Positions 55,287 through 64,000 of a stretch of DNA of 64,000 nt are shown piece after piece. Every line of letters begins with the position of its first letter. The first letter of the stretch is position 1. The notes under the pieces are model-generated. The model saw only the letters and a list, made by a program, of their open reading frames with translations, was not told the origin of the DNA and did not search any database. The position numbers and the translations under genes are program-made. This DNA is from Mangifera indica (Eukaryota > Streptophyta > Magnoliopsida > Sapindales > Anacardiaceae). The DNA is taken from the NCBI RefSeq assembly GCF_011075055.1, contig NC_058146.1, positions 310,001-374,000 of the forward strand. The letters run 5' to 3'.

Positions 55287-57467
55287 ATGACTGCTCGGTC
55301 CTTCTTTCTCAGTCTTCGACGGTAAGCGTGTTCAGTTGAGCCACCTCAAGATTCACAATTTCATTATCTTTTTCTCTAACAATATTTTTTCAACATACAG
55401 AACAAGCAATACGATCATTAAGAACAACGCCTGTTCTGAGGCCGCCCCTCACTCGAGATTTCTCTCTTCTCGATCTTTGAGAAGCGATGTTCTTGAAGAA
55501 AGCTCGACTCCCGAGGGCAAAGATGATCTCAAAACTAGAATTTTTACGCTCAGACTGCCAAAAAGGAGCGTTATTAACGTTATTCAGAAATGGGTCAGTG
55601 AAGGAAACCAAACGTCCATGCTTGAGCTTCGACAGATTCAGAAAGAACTCAGAAAGTCTCAGCGTTACAAGCATGCTCTCGAGGTTTGGTTTTATTCTAT
55701 GCTATGATTTTTCTTAATCTGTAATTTGTTTGTTTGTTTTTTTTTCAATTTCTAGAATTTTTTCATACCATGTTAGATTTTCCAAAATGCTGCCTTGATC
55801 TGAGGCATTAAAAAATCGTGTTTATTTTTTTGGAGCTGCTGATGTACCGTGGTGGCACTGGTGCCGGCCACATTCACCATCTATTTGTTCTAGTTGTTTT
55901 GATGATTCTTACTCCTGCATACATTCACTGTCTATTTTGTGAGAAGTGATAAGAGGTTAAATTGAGAGTGTTGAGTATCCCACATTGTTTGCGAAACAAA
56001 TTGGCCCAATACCACTTTTGCGTTGGCCCGTCAACTGTATCAGAGCTGAATCCACTGTAGTACAGGCCCCCAATTAAGGGGTGGTTGTTTCTTACTCCCC
56101 AGTTGGCCTGGTTTAGGAGGTTCAGATGAAAGGGAGGTTTGGCAGGTTTACTCCCTGGTTGGCCTGCCTAGTTGAGAGGGAGGTTGTTGATGGTCCAATG
56201 TGTGATAAGCGAGAGGAAAGGGAGGTTTGGCTGGTTGGTTTACTCCCCAGTTGGGTTGCTTGGTTGAGGAGGAAGTTGTTGATGGACTGATATGTGATAA
56301 GGGAGAATTGTTTAGTATCTCACATTGGTTGGGTTGCAAATTGGGTGTGTATATATTAATGTGAGGAAAAGCCTCACCCCAAGGAGAGGCTCAAAGCACT
56401 TTTGTGGAGGCCCCAACAGAGAGCTTTTTCAATTATTTGTTACATTTATTGTTTATAATTATCTTTTCATGATTAATTTAGGGGGCAACTGTTCTAACTT
56501 GTTTCTGTTAAATATTACCCTTTGAATTCATTAGCTGTTCTGTTTAGTAATGGATAGAAAGTCGCAGATATCTGAATGGATGGTTTCTCACGACGAGTTT
56601 GTGTTATCAGACTCTGACTATGCTATACGTATTGACTTGATGACAAAAGTTTTTGGTATTGATGCTGCTGAGCGCTACTTTGAAGGTCTACCTCTATCTG
56701 CAAAAACTAGTGAAACCTGCACTGCTCTCCTCCACTCTTATGCTGGGGCGAAATTGATGGAAAAAGCTGAGCAATTTTATGAGAGAATAAAGGACTCAAA
56801 CCTGTCATTCAGTGCCCTTATGTATAACGAGATGATGACTTTGTATATGTCGGTTGGTCAAGTTGAGAAAGTCGCTTTAGTTGTTGAAGAGCTTAAGCGA
56901 AAGCATGTTGTGCCTGACATTTTCACCTACAATCTGTGGATTAGTTCTTGTGCCTCAACCCTCAACATTGACGAAGTTAGAAAGATTCTGGATGAAATGA
57001 GTATTGACTCTGGTTCAAATGGTGGTCTGTCAAATTACATCAACCTTGTGAAGATATACATTGAGGCCAGTCATCTCGTGAATGCAGAGAGCAGCCCTCT
57101 GGTTGAAGCGGACAAAAGTATTACACAAAGAGAATGGATTACGTATGACTTCCTTATTATTTTGTATGCAGGCTTGGGAAACAAAGATAAAATCGATCAG
57201 ATATGGAAATCCTTGAGGATGACCAAACAAAAAATGACAAGCAGAAACTACATATGCATCCTTTCTTCTTATCTGATGCTTGGGCATATGAAAGAAATCG
57301 AAGAAGTTATTGACCAATGGAAACAATCTACCACCTCAGAGTTTGACATCTCTGCATGTAACAGGCTTTTGTATGCTTTTAAAGATGTGGGATTGATTGA
57401 AAAAGCAAACGATTTCCATATGCTTCTGCTACAGAAAAACTGCAGCCCCACAAATGAGCAAGGATAG
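55287..57467 (+). CDS. P-class pentatricopeptide repeat protein, probably mitochondrial
   Basis: Three exons (55287-55321, 55401-55683, 56568-57467) encode 405 aa. The N-terminus MTARSFFLSLRRTSNTI with many Arg/Ser and no acidic residues looks like a mitochondrial presequence. The conserved segment QRYKHALE joins across intron 2 to ISEWMVSHDEF, which fixes the acceptor at 56568. Helical 35-residue repeats follow, for example TYNLWISSCASTLNIDEVRKILDEM-like units and YNEMMTLYMSVGQVEKV. Such P-class proteins bind organellar RNA. The protein is shorter than many relatives and ends soon after LLLQKNCSPT, so the last repeat or two may be missing. Intron 2 holds a complete TRIM. Confidence 0.85.
55969..56418 (+). 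mobile_element. TRIM retrotransposon in PPR intron 2
   Basis: The left LTR (55969-56035, shortened) starts tgttgagtatcccacattg. The right LTR (56309-56418) starts tgtttagtatctcacattgg. Both share acttttg and a final cc-caac block. A primer-site-like tgtatcagagc directly follows the left LTR (56036-56046), and a purine tract (aagggagaa) directly precedes the right LTR. The ends are flanked by the 5-bp repeat gagag (55964-55968 and 56419-56423). The total is 450 bp with no coding sequence. The interior carries two roughly 90-bp tandem copies (56129-56217 and 56218-56306). Confidence 0.85.
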
Positions 57468-60457
57468 AATTTTGTTTAACCAGTCAGAGATCTATGCTAG
57501 TGAGGTTTTAGTTTTGTGAAATCTGAGAGCACCCTTATGGCATCCAAATGAATGAGAGATAAAAATAAGTATATTTGCATTTCTTGCAGGCTTGCTGCAT
57601 ACCACACAGCTGAATTGAACCATTTCAAGCTGCAGCTGTTTTAAATTGTTGCTCTTCTCTGTTTGTATCCTCTTTGCTTGAAATGAAAACTTTTCATAGC
57701 TTTGTAAAATTTGATAAGCTTACTGTTGTACAGTTCCTTTTACAATGACCTTATGGCTTTCATAGCTGCTAATGTATCTGATTCTGCCATGATCAAAATT
57801 TTTGAAGAGAGACTGAGAATCTAACTCATTTAGGTCCTGTTAAAAACCCTGATTGGACCTGTGTCGAACCGGTTCAGCTGGGACTGGGACTCTGAATATG
57901 TCTTTCACGAGCATACTATTCATGTCATTTTTGATCAAAAGTTGTTTCCCGGTCAGAAGGCATTCCATCAATTCAATTTATTTCTTATTTTTAAAGTGTT
58001 CATAGGGTGGTCTCGTGATTTCTGCTGGGCGGTCCATGGTTGTGACTTGAGTAGGGGTGGTTTTGTGAGTTGGATGTTAAGAAATTTCAGTTTAACTTAG
58101 CTTAACTTGAACCCTCTTGTCACACCAACATCATTGCATTGGAAAATTGACTATCGATGATTCTTTTTCTTATTCTCCGATGAGGTGAACTTGTTATATT
58201 AGATTTTGAGTTAGTTATTTTGAATTAAAACCAAGTCTGAGCTGCCTTTTGTTTGGGTTTGGTTTGCCCTAGACTTGTGAGTCAGTTTGAGTTTGATTCA
58301 TCTGTGTTTTCGCCTCAACCATTTACTTTATTAGAAATATTATTTATCTCTTTAATTATAAATTGATTTTTTTTACTTTGATATCAACCCTTTAGCAGGT
58401 AGTAGCAGGTAATATATACAGATCTAAACAAACTCAAACTTGATTTTTATGTTTTTGTACAAACTTGAATTGATTTTAAGTTTGGTCAGTTTGAAGACCT
58501 CTCAAGACAGGACATGGGCATTTCAATGATTTATGATTGATCCCAGGAAAAAGAAGTGGGTCCAAAAAGTCAATCATCGCCACAAAAGTCAAGTGGCATA
58601 AACAAACAAAAAAATAATGGCTCAGCATCCCAATCCCAGTATAGACGACATGAACAAGAAAAGTTTAGTAACCCTCAGGTGTTTTATCTAATCAAAGACA
58701 CATAAAGAAGGGTTAGGCGGTGGAAAAGAGAGGGAAAGTGAGAGAGACCGTTTTGTCGTAAACACTAAAGAAGAGTTAAAAAGATTGGTACAAATTTGAC
58801 CAAAAAGGGTTTGTTTGGCTCGATTTTCTTGTGTAGTTGGTTTTAAAATGCCAAAGAGTTGAGTTGGGTTTGTCTCTGTGTAGGAAAATATGTCAGGCGA
58901 TGGCGGTGGGAATTGAAAGAAGCCTCACAGCCAGAACCACCCGTAAACAATTAATATACGAAAAGATGGTGACAGAAGATTGAATTATTAGAAGTAACGT
59001 TTGAAGAGAGCCAAGGGAATGAAACGTGGCTTCACTCTGACCATTATTTCTTTCTCATCACTTTATGACAAATTTATTTATTTTTTCAAACCATATTTCT
59101 ACGATCAATTGATATTGAATCCGATGAATTTATATTTATATTTTCAGATTTTATATTTGTTTTCATTATATGGTCTTCAGTTATATGTATAATAAATGCA
59201 TGCACAATGACGACCAGAAGATTGAAAGGCCATTGGCGAATATTGCATTAAATTCGATAGAGAAATTTTATAGAAGTTGTGAAGAACTTTGAGTTTTTCT
59301 CTATTTCGCGAACATTGCATTGAATTTGATAGAGAAATTTTATACAAGTCCTGAAGAACTCTGAGGGTTTTTTTTTTTTTTTTTTAATTTCAAATTCGTC
59401 ATAAAAAATTATTTTTTGATATAATAATACATATGTAATCGGAGTTTTTATACTAAAAAGAGACATAATGAAATTTTGTTTTTTTTTTAATTTTTATAAT
59501 GTATACATTAAAAGTTTTCTTTTATAAAAATGTGAAAGTTATATTTTTACAGCAATGTAAATTAAGTAATAAAATATAAAAAAAACACTTTAATTTTGTA
59601 AAAGAAATAATTTTTTGAGCTACTAAGTTGATGGAGTTATTGAAATAGGCTAATAATTAATATTGGGATTTGAAACGAATAGGATAGGTTTAAATTGAGT
59701 TTAAATAAGAGCCAATTCAAATTTAAAACTCAGTTCGAAGCCACGATAACTAGTATGAGATTGGGTTTGATTTGCATAATAGGTGAATAGTATTAACATT
59801 ATACTAAATATGAATGTTAAATAATAGTAAAAACAACTCATTACCAATTATTTATGGAAAAGTTAAGGATTGATTGTAATAGATAGAAAATAAGATGGTG
59901 ATTGAAAGAGTTGAACAGAGAATGTAGTCCGTATGGACATGGTTCCCCTCCCCTTCCACCTTATCGTCTTCATCACTTCTGGTAGGAAGGAAGCTTGTTT
60001 AATTGCTCCACTCAAGCTATAATTTTCAATCCAATAAATTTTGTGAATTGGGTGTAATATCTCAGTAAAAATTTCTTATTCTTTCTCCTCAACGTAAGAA
60101 TGTTTTAGGCAATTTTAATAATTTTTTATACATATTCATTTTTAAAGAATTGAAAAGAAGAAGAAACTGAATCTCTTACTGTTTATTTTGCACACAGAAA
60201 GTTTCCCAAAACCTGCAAATAAAACTAAAATGAAATGGAGCTCAGAATGATCCAAAACAGTGTCACCAAAAATGTATTGGCCATAAATTCCCACCCTATA
60301 AGAGGCCTTCAAATTCTGTTGGAAGCCGACAATTCCAACCCCATCAAATCTAGTCTCACTGTGTTCTTCACCTCATATTTTTCTCTGCTGTTGCTGCTTC
60401 TCACATATTCCCTCACTTTCTTGGCTCAAATTTTGTAGGATTTTGGCTCTGACTATC
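57468..60457. other. Gene-free interval between PPR and NPH3
   Basis: The PPR 3' region comes first. Positions 58490-59030 are less AT-rich but give no coherent reading frame. A tandem repeat lies at 59231-59385. Positions 59400-59900 are very AT-rich. Positions 59930-60457 probably hold the NPH3 promoter and 5' UTR; a short open frame at 60235-60438 could be a leader ORF but is not supported otherwise. Confidence 0.5.
59231..59385. repeat. Two-copy tandem repeat of about 78 bp
   Basis: Both copies contain gcgaa(t/c)attgcatt, then gatagagaaattttata, then gaagaact. The second copy runs into a poly(T) tract. Simple local duplication. Confidence 0.75.
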
Positions 60458-62799
60458 ATGTTGGAATCCGAAAATGAATCACTTGGCGGAAGACATTATG
60501 GCAATGGAGTTCTTAGCTCCACTAAACACGCTGTCAAAACCGCCGGATTTGAGCCCAGGGGTCAATCTCGGTAAGTTTTTAGCCTATGCATTTTACAAGA
60601 CTTAAAATTTTTGTTTTTTAACAAGGCTTGCTTATTCTGCTTATAGGTATGTTGCTACTGATATTCCAAGTGACTTTCTGGTTCAAACTGGAGATATTAA
60701 TTTTCACTTGCACAAGGTAGCTGCATATTCTTGTTCTGATATGTGAAAATTTCCCTTGTTCAAGTTTCCTGATTCAGAATTTTTCTTGTGTATTTGCAAA
60801 GTATCCAATGCTTTCTAGAAGTGGAAAGATAAACAGACTGATATATGAGTCTCGAAACCCGGATATTGTTAACAAGATTGCCCTGGATGATCTTCCTGGA
60901 GGACCTGAGGCTTTCGAGCTAGTTGCGAAATTCTGCTATGGGATTGCAGTTGATATAACAGCAGCCAATGTATCCACGCTAAGGTGTGCTGCAGAGTATC
61001 TTGAGATGACAGAGGACTTGGAAGAAGGCAACCTGATCTTTAAAACAGAAGCCTTTCTTAGTTATGTTGTTTTGTCATCCTGGAGATACTCCATAATTGT
61101 ATTGAAAAGTTGTGAAAAGCTGTCTCCATGGGCTGAAAATCTTCAGATTGTTCGAAGGTGTAGCGAATCCATAGCTTGGAAGGCTTGTGCAAACCCTAAA
61201 GGAATCAGATGGGCTTATACTGAAAAACCCCTAAAAGCTTCGAGTCCAGAATTGAATGATATCATAGATTCAAGTCCCCGTAGGAAGAATCAATCCGTTC
61301 CTCCTGATTGGGGGTTTGAAGATGTTTCGATTCTCAGAATCGATCACTTTGTCAGGGTTATTACAGCCATCAAAGTAAAGGGTATGCGATCTGAATTGAT
61401 CGGGGCTGCAATAATGCATTATGCCACAAAATGGCTTCCAGGTATGGTCAGAGAAGGTGCAGGTGCTGCTGGAGATGAAACAAGCTGTGGCAGTGCCAGT
61501 AGTAGCAACAGTTGGAAAGGGGGACTACATATGATCATGGCGAGGACTAGAGAGGATCCTCCGACCGTTCATTTCAAGGATCAACAGAATATCATCGAGA
61601 GCCTAATTAGCATAATTCCGCCGAAAGACAGTGTGACATGCAGCTTCCTGCTGAGGCTCCTGAGAATGGCCAACATGTTAAAAGTGGCGCCTGCCTTGGT
61701 CAATGAATTGGAGAAACGGGTTGGGATGCAGTTTGAGCAGGTTACATTGGCTGATCTTCTTATTCCTACTTACAATAAAGGAGAAACTTTGTATGATGTG
61801 GAGCTTGTGCAGAGGCTTTTGGAGCATTTTCTTATTCATGAACAGACAGAAAGTTCAAGTCCCAGCAGGCAATCTTTTTCGGATAAGCACATGTATGATG
61901 GAGCTCAAAGGGCTAATAATGGCACAAGTGCTCAGATGAGAGTGGCAAGGCTTGTTGATGGTTATCTCACTGAAGTAGCCAGAGATAGAAACCTGTCTTT
62001 GATAAAATTTCAGGTTTTGGCTGAAGCTTTACCAGAATCTGCAAGGACCTGTGATGATGGACTTTATAGAGCAGTTGATTCCTATCTTAAGGTAATTTTC
62101 TGATTGTTCTCCAAAAGTTTTCATTTTTCTTTCGTACATTGTTATTAAATGTCCAATTTTTCAGAGAAATAATAACGTCTGGAGATATTGGACTATTTTT
62201 TTTCAACATTGAACATTAAACATTTCTGAGAATGAATTCTGATATATTTTTTTTCAACAAATTACCAGGCGCATCCAACACTATCTGAGCATGAAAGGAA
62301 GCGGCTAAGTCGAGTGATGGATTGGCAGAAACTGTCAATGGACGCATGCATGCACGCCGCTCAAAACGAAAGGCTCCCTCTAAGAGTTGTGGTGCAAGTC
62401 CTCTTCTCAGAACAGGCAAAGATCAACAACGCAATAGCAACCACCTCACTGAAAGAAGCCGCCGAAAGCCAGTACCAGCCCATCATCTCCAACAGAAAGA
62501 CACTGCTTGAAGGGACGCCGCAGTCATTCCAGGAAGGATGGGCAGCCGCCAAGAAGGATATTAATACACTTAAGTTTGAGCTTGAAAGCTCCAAGGGCAA
62601 GTACCTTGAGCTGCAGGATGAGATGGAGAATCTGCAGAGGCAGTTTGATAAGATGTCAAAGCAGAAACAAACTTCTGCATGGAGTAGTGGGTGGAAGAAA
62701 TTGAGCAGACTTACAAAGATGAAACAGTTGGAGGACGTTCAAACTTCTGCAGATCAGAATAGAAAGACACCTAGAAGATGGAGAAACTCAATCCCCTGA
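60458..62799 (+). CDS. NPH3: NPH3-type BTB/NPH3-domain protein (phototropism)
   Basis: NPH3 is a plasma-membrane partner of phototropins and a CUL3 substrate adaptor needed for phototropic bending. Four exons (60458-60570, 60647-60716, 60802-62091, 62269-62799) encode 667 aa. The N-terminus (GVLSSTKHAVKTAGFEPRGQS) matches NPH3. The BTB domain spans about residues 45-150 (VATDIPSDFLV, PMLSRSGKINRLIYESR). The NPH3 domain begins near PPDWGFEDVSILRIDHFVRV and runs to ALPESARTCDDGLYRAVDSY. A coiled coil follows (LKFELESSKGKYLELQDEM), then SGWKKLSRLTKM. The last residues RRWRNSIP keep the serine (665) that in NPH3 is phosphorylated and bound by 14-3-3. It is about 80 residues shorter than Arabidopsis NPH3, mostly through shorter Gly/Ser linkers, so a close paralogue remains possible. 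Confidence 0.92.
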
Positions 62800-62929
62800 T
62801 TGCCAAAGGAATGCCTGTACATTTATATTCAGTGTTACATATTGCTAATGTTTTCTTCCACTGTTACGATTCCATCTCTCTGTGCTTTTTTTTCTTCTTC
62901 TTGAAGTTCAATTTTTTTTTCTTGTACTT
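62800..62929 (+). other. NPH3 3' region
   Basis: T-rich sequence directly after the stop codon, probably 3' UTR, running into the TRIM-like fragment. Confidence 0.4.
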
Positions 62930-63294
62930 TTTTGTTTTGTGTAATATAGGTTTTAATTTTTATACTTATAAGCGCAATATATATTTTCAATATGGTATCA
63001 GAGCATAAGCCAAACGACGGACCTAACGGTCTAAAGTATTCTTGGATACAAGTGACAACGTACCCAGTAAAAAACCTATTAAATCAAAAAACGAGTCTAA
63101 CAACTTAAGTGGTTATACTTAAACGGAGATGTTAGAGACTCAAATAAAAAATAAAGAAAGAGAGTCTTACATCTAATAAACTTGAATAAAATGAGTAGTA
63201 TATTAATGTGTGAATTGGACCTTAACACAAGTTAATTGATTTTGTGTAATATAAGTTTCAATCTTCACACTTATAAGCGTAATATATATTTTCA
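62930..63294 (+). mobile_element. TRIM-like fragment downstream of NPH3
   Basis: A partial left LTR (to about 62987) is followed by an intact primer-site motif tggtatcagagc (62993-63004). An internal segment of about 125 bp comes next, then a right LTR-like block (63130-63294) that starts tgttagagactcaaata and ends with the same string as the left LTR (gcg/gcgtaatatatattttcaata). The purine-rich acggaga lies just before the right LTR. It is clearly homologous to the array at 7467-8417. No coding sequence. Confidence 0.78.
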
Positions 63295-64000
63295 ATAGTC
63301 CTTAATTTGTAAAAATTGCTTTCAAAACAAGGAAGAAGAGTAGCAGTGCAATTTGTTAGCAAAATGTTTGTGCCTGTTGTAAGATTGTTTGCTTAAATTC
63401 TCATTTGATGTACTTATGTTTTCAAAGGAGAAAGAAGGTGATGATTTACCCTTCACTGTTCTAAACCTGGATCGGTGTCATTGCGGTTAATCCTTCATGC
63501 TATCTGTCATGAAGTTGGCCAAGTTAGATAGTGAAAATCTGACCGAACCCAATAGTTATAATGGTCAAACTGTCATGCTGAATATGGCGTCATGAAAGTC
63601 AAATCAATATGTTGTCTGTTACGAAGTTGTCAAGTTAAAGAGTGAAAATTCAATCAAACTCAATGGTTACGACAGTTAAATTGTCATGTTATCCATCATG
63701 AATTTGGCCAAATTAAAGAGTGAAAATTTATAACTATCATTGTGAGTCTCCAACTAAGTTTATTTAATAAAGAATATAAATTTACTCGTTTGCATATGGT
63801 TTATGGTTTTTCTTCCTACGATTGGCTAACGTACCAAAATCAAGCACATCATAAAGAAGAAAGATGAGCTAATATTTATTACTTACTGAAAAATATCAAA
63901 CTGTTTTCTGTACTTGAAAAGAAAGGAGAAAAACTGATGCAACAAATTCACATACAGAAATTAAGATTAAGAAGATGAGATCAGTATAATTAAACAGAGG
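63295..64000. other. End of window; degenerate tandem repeats, no gene seen
   Basis: Positions 63499-63740 contain about three diverged units. They share tgtcatgaagttggccaa-type sequence, then agtgaaaat, then ggt(c/t)aaa(c/t)tgtcatg. The rest to the window end is AT-rich with no coding frame. Confidence 0.6.

Noticed and set aside
56550..56567. Alternative PPR exon-3 start with MDRKSQ, or an acceptor at 56534 giving LFCLVMDRKS
   Set aside because: The acceptor after gtcgcag at 56567 restores the family sequence QRYKHALE-ISEWM in phase; the alternatives insert residues not expected in the family.
60235..60438. 67-aa open frame with a hydrophobic end upstream of NPH3
   Set aside because: It lies in the expected NPH3 leader, has no recognisable family and no splice support. 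It could be an upstream ORF, but nothing beyond the frame supports it.

Overview
This window is nuclear DNA from a flowering plant, almost certainly a eudicot. Genes are split by many GT-AG introns, non-coding DNA is AT-rich, and several products are plant-specific: plastid riboflavin and shikimate enzymes, arabinogalactan proteins, an ATL RING-H2 protein and an NPH3 protein. I cannot name the species. There is no operon logic, CRISPR array or rRNA. All multi-exon models below were built by hand. In each one the exon phases join and the summed coding length is a whole number of codons.

Layout. 1-9.6 kb: a window-edge palindrome; a 13-exon serine carboxypeptidase-like gene (minus, 1447-4989) with MITEs in its introns; a long gene-poor stretch with a tandem TRIM-like array (7467-8417); and a small DUF1218-like fragment. 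9.6-20.7 kb: plastid DAHP synthase (minus), a large foldback element, 40S ribosomal protein S6 (plus) and a 14-3-3 protein (plus). 22.2-35.4 kb: a 20-exon MCM9 helicase gene (plus) whose introns hold a decayed LINE, LTR-like pieces and paired MITEs. 36.1-39.1 kb: plastid 2-oxoglutarate/malate translocator DiT1 (minus), divergent from RIBA (plus, 40.5-45.9 kb), the bifunctional riboflavin enzyme. A RIBA intron holds a 1.1 kb hAT-like element with a degenerate tRNA-Arg(CCT). 48.4-49.8 kb: two tandem arabinogalactan-protein genes. 53.1-54.1 kb: an ATL-type RING-H2 E3 ligase. 55.3-57.5 kb: a PPR gene with an LTR-bounded TRIM in an intron. 60.5-62.8 kb: an NPH3 phototropism gene, followed by another TRIM-like fragment.

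The genes are independent units. DAHP synthase (aromatic amino acids), RIBA (flavins) and DiT1 (nitrogen-assimilation carbon skeletons) all act in plastids. RPS6 and the 14-3-3 gene both have site II-like TGGGCC/TGGGCT promoter motifs. NPH3 proteins are known 14-3-3 clients through a C-terminal serine, and both partners are encoded here 40 kb apart. From memory, the order RIBA - AGP - PPR - NPH3 resembles Arabidopsis chromosome 5 around RIBA1, AGP1 and NPH3.

The most distinctive content is the mobile DNA. There is a family of hAT-like MITEs with TAGGG-type ends and visible 8-bp target duplications, one carrying a tRNA-like pol III unit. There are also two miniature LTR families with initiator-Met-tRNA-type primer sites but no coding capacity.
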